A DNA stretch of 64,000 nucleotides from Amorphophallus konjac (lineage: Eukaryota; Streptophyta; Magnoliopsida; Alismatales; Araceae): the NCBI GenBank assembly GCA_022559845.1, contig CM040127.1, positions 37,844,708 through 37,908,707 of the forward strand. The letters run 5' to 3'. A program made the position numbers and the translations under genes. Position 1 is the stretch's first letter, and each line of letters starts with the position of its first letter. The notes under the pieces were generated by a model. The model ran no database searches. It saw only the letters and a program-made list of their open reading frames with translations, and was not told the origin of the DNA. Below are positions 33,639 through 45,200 of the stretch, piece after piece.

Positions 33639-36227
33639 TGTTGCAGGGGGTTTTTATGCCGATGACCGGGGTGAAAGAAGCGATACAGCGGGAAAGGAAA
33701 ACACAGGAGTTGATGTATCTCGGGTATCCTCCTTACAGTCGTATGCCTCTCACGACGGTACCAGGCACTCTCCTTTTTACGGAAAGTCGAAAAAGGTCGA
33801 ATGGCACGAGAATGTCGGGGTGCAGGTTAGCTGGACAGGGTGCGGGTGTGCCAGTCGATTTCTCGACAGTCACCTATGGAACCAAGGGTTGACTGGGGAA
33901 GCGCCGCCAAGACGCGGCACGTGGGCTCGAGGGATCGGGCGACACGTGGATAGGAGAGGTTCCACGGGTGCGAGTGCGCAGGCGATTGTGGGAATCGTGT
34001 ACTGGACGTCTTTCCCTACCGACCGCAAGCGATCAGCGTTTATTTACATCGGATTGAATACGAACACCTTCGTTCCGCACTGAAGAGAAGCCTGTATGTG
34101 TCTGAAGCCATGGGTAGAGGGCCGGGAGCATTCCGTAGCTATGGGTGCGCTTTCAACTGGGAGGTATTTGCTGGGGTCAGAGGTACTGGACACATGTGCT
34201 GAGTAGCGCAAGTGGGAAGCCGGGGCCCGCATATGGGTATTTGTATTCGACTGGTTTCATGTTGTATCGGAGTCGCGTGGGCTTCACGAATAGGTCGGGG
34301 AGGCCAAAGTACAACTGACGTAAGTCACGGGACAATTCCGACGCATGGGTCGGTCCTCGGGTCACTGTGGGATAAGGCGAATATCCGTGTGTTTTACATA
34401 GACTCTCATGAGGGGGTCGATACAAGCCCGACTGCCTAGGTGGCGGGGGCGAATGTCGTCATACTGGGGAGTTAAGGCCAGCCCCGGGACTATTACTCAA
34501 GGGCCAGTGGTCCGGCTAACCCGAGCCATCAGTCAGAGTAGGCGGAGGCCGGCTTAGGGGCGAGCAGTAGGCACGGGGTTCCGTGTCGAAAGTAGGCGCG
34601 GCATCATGGCGTATGCGTCACCATCGTAGGTTGCCGTATGTGGGCAGACCTGAGATGCGGGTGTATTCGCCGTTGTCATAGTCGCCTTACGTGTGACGAG
34701 GATGGACTTGTGTGAGACAGCTAGACGCCGTGTGAGATAAGTACATGTGACATACCCTCGGCGTGTGTGAGCTGACTAGCAAGCCAACTGCGCGTGCTCT
34801 TAGCTCCTCGCGTTCCTGACCCTTGCCGAAAGCCTCAGAAGTCCGAGGGTGCGGCAGTTAGGTCGGAGTGTCTCTGCGTGTCAATCTCTGTTTGTATGCA
34901 TGCCTCATGCCCCTTGAGCTTCTAAGGGGAGAATTTATAGGGAATTTGAAGAGGCAAGAAGGGTTTAGGAAGACCAAGTTGGGGGTCCAACTTGGCCCGG
35001 GTAAACCCTTAGAAAATATATATTTTTTGTTTACGGAGTGGGGGAGGGAGGGTTTAGGCGGACCAGCCCAATGGTCCGCCTAAACCCTCTGCAGAGGGGT
35101 TTTTTTGTTAAAAAACTTTTTTTTGTTTGGGAATGGGTTTGTGGGTTGGCACGACCGGGAGCTGGGGCTGGGTTTTTTTGGAAAAAAAACTCCCTTTTTT
35201 TATTACAATAGGGGTTTAGGCAGACCAGCCTGAGGGGGCAGGCTGGTCTGCCTAACCCCTCCCCAGGGGTTTGGTCCGCCTAAACCCCTCCCCAGGGGGG
35301 TTTAGGCGGATTGGATAGGGAGAGAGAGAGAGGGGGCGGCCCCACCCCTATAAAATCTGGATTTTGTTATTTTTTTAGCCCACTTTGACTCAACTTGACA
35401 GCAAGAAGACAAAGGATACGAGCTTGGACTAGTTGGCTGGCCGCTTGTGCGCGTAGACCGAGGGGATTGACTTGTGCAACTCTACGTGATCCCGGGGCTC
35501 CGTCTTCGCGAATCCTTCCACGCACGAGTACGCAGGTCGATCTTGTACGGAACTGGGAGATACTGGGACTCGAGGACGGCCGTGGGGCCATTGGGATGGG
35601 AGGAGAGCACATCCCCCAAGGGGGGGCTCGCCCTCCCCGGGGTGCGGCGCCGTCCGGGGCGAGCTTCCCCCGGGCAAGTCGCGGCCCCGAGGGATGGCCC
35701 CCGGGGGTCTTCCTTTGTTGTCTAGGGGTGTCCTTTCGAGGACGGAGAGTCTTGGGATGCTGGGATTAGCCCATGGGGGCTGTTGTTGTAGAGTCGTAGT
35801 TGCCGCTCGCAAGGTGCTCGGGTAAATGCCCGACACACCCCGGGTTGTCGAACGGGCCAAGTAGGTGATCGGCGGGCCTTGGATTTAGAGTAGGGCTAAG
35901 GGTAGAAGTTCATGGGAGCTGAGAGGAGGCACCTTGGGCACGTGGGCTCGGCCTCGTGATGTGTGCTGTGTTGCACGGCGGGTTGGTAGGGTAGCCTCGG
36001 GTTGGCCCGAGAGCTAAGTATAAGCGGCTCATCGCCACGCGTCTGAGGGTCGGGGGTGGCTCTGACTTGCTGGAGGGTTGTTGTAGAACCTGACTGGTAT
36101 GCTGGAGCCGTGGGTTGGCCCACGGTTTGTTGTAGGAGACATAGGACATATGTGCCCACAAGGTGTTCGGGAAATTCTCAAATCCTTATCCTTTAATATT
36201 TTGCTAAGAAATTGCCTGGGTACAACA
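33639..36227 (-). mobile_element. 3' LTR of N1 (2.59 kb)
   Basis: It starts TGTTGCAGGGGG on the plus strand and ends GGGTACAACA, with long blocks equal to LTR A. In minus orientation it follows a purine-rich CCGTGGGGGGCATT (36,241-36,228), the polypurine tract expected just before a 3' LTR. It has a minus-strand TATA (34,940-34,934), a palindrome cluster (35,050-35,310) and a plus-strand TATA (35,349-35,355) that faces the antisense gene. Confidence 0.82.
34934..35355. promoter_or_regulatory. Divergent TATA pair around a palindrome cluster, N1 LTR
   Basis: Minus TATA (CTATAAA, 34,940-34,934) and plus TATA (TATAAAA, 35,349-35,355, followed by TCTGGATTTTG as in LTR A). The plus one lies about 1.05 kb upstream of the ATG of the antisense PMD gene at 36,401 and could be its promoter. 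Confidence 0.6.
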
Positions 36228-36241
36228 AATGCCCCCCACGG
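36228..36241 (-). other. Polypurine-like tract of N1
   Basis: Minus strand reads CCGTGGGGGGCATT and then the LTR start TGTTG. The same GTGGGGGGCATT next to TGTTG occurs at element D (52,143-52,132), which supports minus orientation of both elements. Confidence 0.55.
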
Positions 36242-36398
36242 GGTGTGCGTCAGAGGAGGAGACGAAGGCGTACAGCTCGTGAACTCCTCATTCTGGATTG
36301 TTGTAGTTGTATTTTGATACTTCATATGCCTTTGTTTTGTTGCATTGCATATATTGCCTTTCTGGTATGCTGATTGTTTTGTGCGCTCTATCTTGCAG

Positions 36399-39300
36399 TT
36401 ATGGCATGATTCGGCAGAGACGAGAGGGTCCCGAGACGTGTGGCCCAGGAGGAGGATCACTGGGTGAGGAGGACCGAGCGGCCCATGCCTCCCTTGAGCC
36501 CGCCGGTCATCACTGTGGCTGGCGTGGAGCAGCTTGACTTGGGGCACACGGCGATAGCAGAGGGCCCCGTTGGCGAGCGTGGGAGCGGAGTTGGGGCCGT
36601 GGAGTTGGCCCGGGTCTCGGAGGAGGGTGGGCTCTACAGCTACGACCGCAGCAGAGGCTACCCAGTGGAGTTCCCTCTGGACCGCCACTTGTTCGAGTTC
36701 GTCAGGAGCTTCGTTCCATCAGGCATGGAGGAGGGAGATTCCCGAGTTGCTGGAGCCCGCCGCCGACTGGAGCGGGCCATCTTGGTAGGCAAGGATAGCC
36801 TACACGGGATCGTCCTTTGCGGTTTTCCGAGCTTCTCCGGAGACTACTGGCGATAGTGTCAGTTCCCCAGTGCTGAGTGCCTGGGCTTCTTTAGCAGGGC
36901 GGACCAGTTTGGGGTCCGCGTCGGGGTGATGGGTCCTGCTTCCTGGGACTTGCACGGACACCACCGAGCAGAGACAGAGGGCAGCCCAAGGTTGGCGTTG
37001 GAGCCATCAGGGCTATAGTATGCCGGGGAGGGCTATGACGACCACAGCCTCCTGTCCGGGGTTTTGCGACAGACTGCGGTTAGCTGGTATGGCCGCTGGG
37101 TGCTGATTCCTTCGCACAGATACGGGCCAGGGAGTTACCGAGTGGCTGATGGGCATTGTACACCACTACAAGGTGCTGCTGGACCAGGCCGATATCAGAT
37201 ATGCTGTGACCGCGGCTTTGTACGGGTACCCCTACTATACGGGACTTCTACAGGCATTGGCAGAGCGCTTCAACCGCCGGTGGAACACCGTGGCGACGGC
37301 CGAGGGAGAGACTTCATTAGATTTGTGGTCTCTATTCAGGATTTCCGGACTACCGATTAGCGGCGAGGGGTACGAGGAGGTAGTGCTGGATGACCTCCAC
37401 CGCAGCCACACAGATGGGCAGGGAAGATACCGGGTTCCTTACAGCTACCGGTATTTGCTGAAGACCTGGAGAGACTTAGCCCTAGCCAGGAGAGAGAGAG
37501 TTGCACAGACTCCCAGAGTGTCGCTGAATGTATGGGTCCGCCACTTCTACAACGGGCCCTTTTGCTTCTACCAGGAGTTTGCGAGAGACCAGACTCCATG
37601 GGAGGAGTACACAGAGGTGGAGTTAAGGTTCCGAACGTACACCCGGTACATCTATGCACCACGGGAGGGGTGGAACCCCCATGGGTTGCCGGACGTGACC
37701 CATTTAACGGCGTACTTGGCGTACTGGCTGGCGACGTTCATGGTCCCGCACGGGGAGGATGGCCTGCTGAGCGTGGAGTTGTTGTGGCCTGCGTGTCTGC
37801 TGGCGGAGGGATGGAGGCTGGCCTTAGCTCCGGTGGCTTTGGCCAACGTTTACCAGGGACTGGGGGTGCTGGCGGTGCACCCGGCGCCACGTGAGCGAAG
37901 TCTGCTTCTGCCTACCCACTACCTTAGTGTGTAGGCCGGCCTGCTGTTTCCGAGGTTGGTGACTCGAGGGTCAGTGGCGAACCAGGCGGCACCCCTGTTG
38001 TTCAGCTTCACCGGGCAGCCGGACGGAGACGCAATCGCACAGTTGGAGGGGGCGAGGAGAGTCCTGTCCTACCTGCCCGGCAGGGGCGAGGAGGGGCTTC
38101 CTTTTGACGGCGCCACGAGGGACTCCCATCTGATCCTGGTGCCTTCGGGTGGCGGGGCGGCCTGCGCCCTTCCTTATCAGCAGGAGCCGGATGCGGCATT
38201 GTACACAGAGTGGGTGATGAGCACCCGGCCGACGGTACTAACACTACATCGATCAGTGACGAGCTTTCTGGAGCCATATTACCCGCACAGGTTCGCCCGG
38301 AACTTCGGGTATGACCAGGGGATCCCACCGAACTAGGAGTTCCCTCTAGCGGGCCGGCAGTACAGAGGCCGGGACACCCACTTGCTAGCTGCGGCGTGGT
38401 GGGACTTCTACTGTCGTCGGGAGCCGGAGCGACTGCCGACACCTGGGCTGGGGCGCAAGGGACGGTTCGACGTCCATTACGCCAAGTGGTGGTCCGAGCA
38501 CAGCCACCTGTATCGGCAGAAGGCCTCGACGATCCGGAAAGCCGAGGAGGACCGTCTTTTGAGGGAGGATCTGCCTCCCATTCCGCTGGACGACGAGTAC
38601 TTGCAGACTCGCTTCTCCCGGATTCGTCGGGAGGTAAAGCGGCTGGCACAGTAGGCGCCTCGGGGCAGCCGGGGTTCGCTGTCTGCGGGACGAAGCGGCA
38701 ACGGTGCACTGAAGCCCCTCGGGCAGGTGCGGCCGACGCCTGGAGGCACTAGAGCTGGGGCATCCCGACTGAGGGCGCCGAGGACTTGGTGGGCCCAATT
38801 CCTGGCCGACTGCGGCTTCGGGAAGAAGGGCTCACTGGACCCAGTGCTCCCTGAGGGTAGCTTTGCTGACACGGCGGTCGATGACTAGAGGCGCCACATC
38901 GCCCATGCGATCGGGTCCGCTGGGCCCGTGGAGCTCGTGTCCCTCATCTAGTGTGCCTATACCCTGAGGGAGGTAAAGGAGGCGGTCGCAAAGGCTGCAC
39001 GAGCTGTGGGTTTGAAGCCGGAGCAGCTGGTTCCTCTGCCGTTGACCCCTTTCGCGGCCTTAGGTGAGACCTCTTCTTTAGCATGTTGCCTCTGCTTTAT
39101 TGTTTTCTGGGGTATATGACTGAGGCGTTTTATGTGGTTGTGTTTATTGATAGGCTCTGCGGCAGACGGGGATCACCCTTCCACAGAGACATCTTCTGAG
39201 GATGGGAACGGGGCCCTCCAACCCCGGCGAAAGCGCCCTCGGGTAGAGACCGGAGCAGTGGAAGCTGGCGAGTCCTCTCGGGGACCCGCGGCTGGTGAGC

Positions 39301-41602
39301 ATATTGAGGCGGAACCGGCTCTGAGTAAGCGCTATATCCACTACTTGCTTCATATTGATTTAGCCTTTATGATCGGCTAACCTTGTGCTATTGGATTTGT
39401 TTCTTACAGCGCTGCTGGAGGCCGGGACGGACATGGCCTTCTCGCCACCCCAAGAGGTCGACCCATTACCTGACGACGGGGTCAAATGTGAGATAGATGT
39501 GGAGGGGTTTCTCCGTCTGATGGACAAGGTTGCCCCCAACATTGAGACTTTCCCCGACTTTGAGTCATGGAAGGCTCCAGAGAACACTCAGCCAGGTAGG
39601 GACTTCTGGGACTGGTGTTTATGGCTGTGTCTAGTTCTGGGGGCTAACATAGTTGCTGGTGTTATACAAGGGTGGCTGAGATGTCAGGGACCGTGGCTCC
39701 TTCTGAGGCGCAGGGTAATGTATCTCTGCCGACTGGAGGCCTAGGGCCAGCAGCGATCCAGGATGGCTCGAGTAAGTGTTGGATTGCTATGGAGGGGATT
39801 GCCCTCTCGTTGTGCAATTGCTAGACCGGAGGTGTTGACTGTGTTTATTCTATTATTTGCCAGGTGAGGATCCGGTCGCCACCCTGGAAATGATTCAAGA
39901 GCTGGCCAGTACTGGCCCGTCGGTGGCCCTCCCCTCTTTCGAGGGAGAGCCCGAAGGGATGGGTGCCTCACTTCCGCCTGCAGTCGGAGAAGCGCATGGC
40001 TTGTTACCGCAGCTGTTGGCAGAGATACGCCACGTCCCTCTGCCAGCTGTGGTGTCGGCCTGCACTATGGGACTGGTTGGGTCTTCCAGCATGGGACCCT
40101 CAGGTATGTGACTGGGGGCTTAACCATTTCTGGTAAGCTCTTTATGTCGTCTGTTGATGCTAGGCTCCTCTTGGCATTGTCCATAGGTACTCCTTCGCCT
40201 CTAGAGGAGGGTGAGCTTCCCCGCGACACGACTGAGGCGGCAGAAGAGGGGCCCACTGAAGCGGCTCCAGCTGAGGGCTTCAAGGAGATCGTTGACATCA
40301 AGAGAGTCTCGGAGGGGAGCGCTCCGACTGGTGAGCTTCCTGTCCGAAACTCTTAGCTGGAGAATCGTCTTTGTATGAGGCCGGGTCATATGGTGACCTC
40401 GTTTGCTTTGTTGGCTTGCAGGGGCCTCTGGTTCAGCCACCTCTGGGAGTTCGTCAGAGGCTTCGTCGGGCTCTCTAGACGATGGCAACTTGGCCATGGA
40501 GACAAAGGAGAGTTCGAGCTTGAGCTCTTCCTCTTCTGGGGCCTCCTTTAGCGGGGAGGTTCAGACGGGGACTACTTCCGGAGGTATATGGAGGTTCTCC
40601 CCATCCCCATTCGGTATTTGTTTGCTCTGTATGGCAGGGTGCTAATGCTCTTGGGTTGCATGCAGTGTCAGAGTCTAGAGAGGGGCACGCATCGGCTCCC
40701 GACGAGAGCGGGCAGGAGGAGCCCCGTCCCGCCTGTGCTTACTGGCGATGACCGGGCTATGGAGGAGTCACTGCCCTCTTCGACCCCGGTGGGTGGCACT
40801 GTCGAGGCGGAGGAGAGGTTGCCTTCCCCGACCCCGGCGGGTGGCGCCACGAGCATGGCGAGACTTGCTCTAGGTAAGGAGCCAAGACTTGTCTTTTTCT
40901 CAGGTTTTCCACCTTATCTGTCGTAGGAAGTTTTGCATGTATTGCTCACTCCCTTTGGTGTTTGCTGGGGTTGCAGGCTCTACTGGAGTGCTAACCGCGT
41001 CAGGCGACCTCTCCCTGGGTTTAGGGATCGAGTGGCCTACGTCTACTTCTCCGCCAGAGCCATTGTTGGAGGTGAGTGCAGGTGCCGCGTTGCTTCAGCG
41101 GGCCCGAGGCTACCTTTAGAGCGACCCTCTTCCTTCTCCAGAGGATTTGAGGCAGCGGCTGCGAGAGTGCACCAAGGGCTACCACGCGCTTGGCTTCCCA
41201 CGCAAGCTCTGGATGTCCGGGTTAGCTGGGATCTGGGCCAAGTACTTGCGACTCCGCGAGGCCCAGGAGCAGAGGACTCAGAGACTGGCGGCGATCCGGG
41301 AGACGCAGGAGCAGCAAGCTCAGCTTATGTCAGCCGTAGCTGAGCAGAGGAGCCATGTGAAGGCGTCCGCGTTGGCATTTCGGGACGACGCCGCACAGTT
41401 GAGAGAGGCAGAGAGCCGGGCTGAGGCCTTGAGGAAGGCCTGGGAGGAGCAGCGGTTGGTCGTCGAGCGCGCCCGAGCTGAGTGGCAAACGGCCGAGACG
41501 ACTATCGAGGCTAGCGCTCAGCTTTTGTCTACCTTGGAGGCGGAGCTCACGGCTGCAGACTCTCGCCTCGCAGCGCTGGAGGGGACCGGGGCTGGGATTT
41601 GA
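36399..41602 (+). pseudogene. Antisense multi-exon plant-mobile-domain (PMD)-like gene of N1
   Basis: The gene lies on the strand opposite to N1 pol. Exon 1 follows an acceptor (TCTTGCAG, 36,398), starts ATG at 36,401 and ends at a donor after 39,063. It carries the PMD-like core: 'PLDRHLFEFVRSFV', 'LWSLFRISGLPISGEGYEE' (37,320-37,380), 'WPACLLAEGWRLALAPVALA' (37,790-37,850) and 'LEPYYPHRFARNFGYDQGIP' (38,270-38,330). Later exons read from splice sites: 39,154-39,294, 39,410-39,595, 39,864-40,103, 40,187-40,330, 40,422-40,583, 40,666-40,873 and 40,977-41,602. The first five of these are multiples of three. Exon 2 has a basic PRRKRPR patch. The last exon encodes a Glu/Ala-rich coiled coil ending at a stop at 41,602. 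Damage: TGA as third codon (36,407), TAG at about 36,854, 37,932 and 38,334, and frameshifts. Function unknown; PMD proteins are linked to silencing and to transposons. Confidence 0.7.
41147..41602 (+). CDS. Coiled-coil C-terminal exon of the N1 antisense gene
   Basis: This open stretch of about 150 codons has heptad-like Leu/Ala/Glu/Arg sequence ('RAEALRKAWEEQRLVVERAR'), preceded by a small globular segment 'LGFPRKLWMSGLAGIWAKYL'. A matching coiled-coil end sits antisense in the outer element at 61,178-61,411. The frame is open to its stop; an acceptor CTTCTCCAG precedes it at 41,141, and a frame change lies just upstream. Confidence 0.6.
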   Translation: MRQRLRECTKGYHALGFPRKLWMSGLAGIWAKYLRLREAQEQRTQRLAAIRETQEQQAQLMSAVAEQRSHVKASALAFRDDAAQLREAESRAEALRKAWEEQRLVVERARAEWQTAETTIEASAQLLSTLEAELTAADSRLAALEGTGAGI

Positions 41603-42241
41603 TTGTATTTCTTTTCCCCTTTTGGTTTGTATCATCCAGGCTGTACGGATTTTGTCACCCCAAGGGCATGTCTTGGGCTCCTTTTGCAAAGTATTAATGA
41701 TAACTTTCCGGATTTTGTGTGCATGGCCTAGTAACCACTTACTGTTAGTCGTGCTTGTTTTTCCCACGGTGTACTGGTGTGAGTGATAGGGTGCTGGATA
41801 TACCCGCTTTCGGGCGTCGGAGTAAAAGGGTCGAGCATGGAGAACAGTGTATCTGGGTGCTGGGTACTGGGTCTGGGGACAGAGTGTTGGAAACTGGAGG
41901 CTGAGTACTGGGCAGTAGGGAAAAGTGGCTGGGCGTTGGGGCTAATCCTCTTGAAGGATGAAAGCCCGTATGACAGGAAGCCTACATAGACCCATAAGGA
42001 TGGGGCAGTCTACGTGGTTTAGGGCTACTGGGGTGATTCTGGGGGTATCGGGCACGATTTGAGTGATTGAGTATCGGCTAGTATCATGTCGTTAGCCGGA
42101 AATGTAACTCACATTAGCCTGGGAAACTGGAACTGAGCTGACTGGGTGGCTTGGGAAGACATGGCGGCCAAGACTGGGACAGGGACTAGAGGTCGAAACT
42201 GAGATTGTGACTGGAGATGGAAACTAGAGCTAGAGCCAGCC

Positions 42242-42850
42242 GGCTGGCCTGGAAAGGCGTTGTAGCCTGCGACTAGGGCTGGTGACTGGGCGGCTGGCCT
42301 GTAAAGGCGTTGTAGCCAGAAACGGGGACTAGAAACTGGGCGGCTGGCCTGTGAAGGCGTTGTAGCCGAAAATTGGAACTGGAAGCTGGGCGGCTGGCCT
42401 GTGAAGGCGTTGTAGCCGAAACTGGGACTGGATACTGGGCGGCTGGCCTGTGAAGGCGTTGTAGCCGAAACTGGGACTGGAGACTAGGCGGCTGGCTTGT
42501 TAAGGCGTTGTAGCCAAAACTGGGACTGGAGGTTGAGCGGCTGGCCTGTGAAGGCGTTGTAGCCGAAACCGAGACTGGAGGCTGGGCGGCTGGCTTGTGA
42601 AGGCGTTGTAGCCGAAATTGGGACTGGAGGCTGAGCGACTGGCCTGTGAAGGTGTTGTAGCCGAAACCGGGATTGGAGGCTGGGCGGCTGGCCTGTGAAG
42701 GCGTTGTAGCCAAAACTGGGACCGGGGACTGGGCGGCTGGCCTGTGAAGGCGTTGTAGCCGAAACTAGGACTGGAGACTGGGCGGCTGGCCTGTGAAGGC
42801 GTTGTAGCCGAAACTGGGACTGGAGGTCGGCGATGGCCCACCCTCGGGGG
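42242..42850. repeat. 49-bp minisatellite, about 12 copies
   Basis: The unit contains GGCGGCTGGCCTGTGAAGG then CGTTGTAGCCGAAACTGG, with a period of 49-50 bp. The minus-strand frames over it are repeat artefacts. It lies between the antisense gene and the conserved GTGAAAACCC module of N1. Confidence 0.92.
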
Positions 42851-42959
42851 TGCATTGGCCACTGCCGTTGCGAGGTTAGATAGAGGTAGCTGTCGACGGG
42901 ATGTCGCTGTTGACGCTTTCATCATTGAGGAGTAGAGAGGGAGAGAGTTTTTTTGTTTC

Positions 42960-43260
42960 TTCTCTTTACCAGCCCTTCCGCCATTGCGGGTTTTCGCCAG
43001 GGCAGGCCCCCTTTTACTTTTTTCGGTGTGCCCTTACGGGTTTTCACACTGAGGGGTTACCCGATTTTGCCTAAGGCGCCCTCTCGGGTTTTCACCTCAG
43101 CTGGGTGGGTGGCCATTTCTGACCCCAGTCGCCTTCTTGTGATGGGGACGACTGGGTCCGCATGGGTATCTCTATTTTTAACCTCATTTTTTGTTATTAT
43201 TTTTTTTCTCTTTTTTTTGACAAGAACCGTCCATAGCATGTCTCTGTCAGGGGACGTGAC
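42960..43260 (-). repeat. GTGAAAACCC conserved module, copy 2 of N1
   Basis: On the minus strand, three spaced copies of GTGAAAACCCGnAAGGGCG-like words, ending before a T/A-rich run. The same module occurs at 47,646-47,880 (minus), 59,050-59,245 (plus) and 60,830-61,020 (plus). It is always downstream of integrase or next to the minisatellite. Confidence 0.75.
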
Positions 43261-43264
43261 CTGA

Positions 43265-43751
43265 AACTGGAGGGTGTGGGTAACTGGGTATTGTTCCCCC
43301 TTAATAAGGGTTCTTACAAATTATCAAATCACGGCGCCGGGGGCCACTTTGTCTTGGCAAGATGTGATTGGAATTATAGCTGGTGGGTCAGGGATTACAG
43401 GGGGAACTGGAATTATAATGAGACTTGGAAGTTTTGGATTTGCAGGAGATGTAGGATGTAGTAGTGCGGAATGATAAGTGTCTGGGAATAGGTTGAGACT
43501 GGAGTTTACTGGCATGGCGACTAGGATGTCGTACCGCCACAGGGAGTTGTTGGCCCGCCGCGTCAAAGCGAGGGTCTAAGGTAGAATGAGTTGAGCGGGG
43601 TGGTGTAAGGCTAACTGGAAATTGTAGGATTAGCGCTCTGGCAGTGTAAGTTAATCGAAGGCTGGCATTTGGTGAGACTAATGACTTACTGAGGAGTGGG
43701 TGGAAAGCCACCCTGACTGGTGGGGAGAGGAAGATTTTCTCGTTATCGGCT
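43265..43751. other. N1 spacer, nothing recognised
   Basis: Non-coding sequence between the second conserved module and solo LTR C. Confidence 0.5.
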
Positions 43752-44578
43752 TGTTGGCACCGGCTTATTTTCTCGAATTAATCGAGGATTAAGCATAGGG
43801 AAATACTCCCTAAATAGAGCAAAACGGCACGTCGCCAAAGCTGCTCTACCAGTCGAGTTGAGCTCAAAAATCGAGACACTTCGCCAGGTCAAGCGGCGCA
43901 ACATAACAACTGGGGAGCGGTCCCGAGCAAATGGCACTATGCCAGCCAGTTTCTCGACAACCGGGTCAGTTTCGGGATTCGGGACAACCTGCCGTACCTT
44001 ACGGCACTCTGTGAAGATTCGGGGATCACCCCCAGACACCCTGCCGCATCATACGACTCTTCGCCAAGGAGCAAGGGTCACCCCGACCACCAGACAAACG
44101 GCATCATCATGTCGGCGCCCCAGTCATCGGGTCCAACCAAGGGTCTTAACCAGCTAGCCGTGACCCACGGCAACATCTACAATCGATCGGGCCCACCCCC
44201 GATCACTCAGTTTGCAGATTTACCCGCATTCAACACAGCTACCCGAGCCGACCCAGGGGCGCCCTAACTACAAGCCACGCCACATGGCGCCTAGCCACGA
44301 GACTAGGGTCTACCCCCGAGTTGCCTCCCTCTAGCTCTCTGAAGTCAAAGGAAGACCCATCTGGGCCAACCACAAGCTTCAGGAGCTCACAACACCCTTA
44401 TACGGCCCACACACGCGTGTCGAAAATTTTCTAGAGCACCTGGTGGCCCCATATGCTCCAGCCACGAGGACGCAAGTCCGAGCCCAACTCGGGACTCCCA
44501 GCAACCCATCGCGTCATGCACCACCATCGTGCGCCCTCGCACGCGGATCGAATCTGCAGTCAAACCCCAGTCAAATCT

Positions 44579-45200
44579 GTTTATAACGGGTCTAACCCGC
44601 GGTCAAACCCTCAGTCAAACCCGCGGCAAACCCTCAGTCAAATCTGCAGTCAAACCCCCAGTCAAACCCTCAGTCAAGCCCGCGTAAACCCCCCCGTGAG
44701 GGGGTTTAGGCAGACCAGCCCAGCCCCCTGGGCTGTCCGCCTAAACCCCCTGGGGGGAGGGGTTTAGGCGGACCAGCCTCACCCCCAAGGCTGGTCCACC
44801 TAAACCCCATTAAACCAAAAAAAAAATTATGAAAAAAGCGCCCAACCCAGTCCGCCTAAACCCCCTGGGGGAGGGGGTTTAGGCGGACCAACCTGACCCC
44901 TCAGGCTGGTCCGCCTAAACCCATCCAAAATAAAAAAAAAGACTTTTTTTAACGAAGGAAAACCCCTCCGTAAGGGGTTTAGGTGGGACCAGACCAGCCC
45001 CTTGGGCTGGTCAGCCTAAACCCCCCCCTGGGGGAGGGGTTTAGGCGGACCAGATCGGCCCCTTGGGCTGGTCAACCTAAACCCTTCCTCCCCACTCCAT
45101 AAAAAAAAAAGCTTTTTTCTAATGGTTTACCTGGACCAAACCCAGCCCTCAACTTAGTCCGGCTAAACCCCTTCCTTGACCCTTCACATTCCCTATAAAA
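44579..45200. promoter_or_regulatory. Divergent TATA pair around a palindrome cluster, LTR C
   Basis: TATAAAA on the plus strand (45,194-45,200) directs transcription rightwards into R/U5. The weaker TATAAAC on the minus strand lies near 44,585. Five or more hairpins with TTTAGGCGGACCAGCC arms lie between. Confidence 0.55.

Noticed and set aside
36228..36260. Primer-binding site, making N1 a plus-strand element with the PMD gene as gag
   Set aside because: The bases do not resemble a tRNA 3' end, the complement is a good polypurine tract, and integrase in N1 is on the minus strand.
37149..37934. Intact stand-alone 261-codon gene
   Set aside because: The same frame continues past the TAG at 37,932 to 38,654 with homology to the D gene, so this is a fragment of a larger broken exon.
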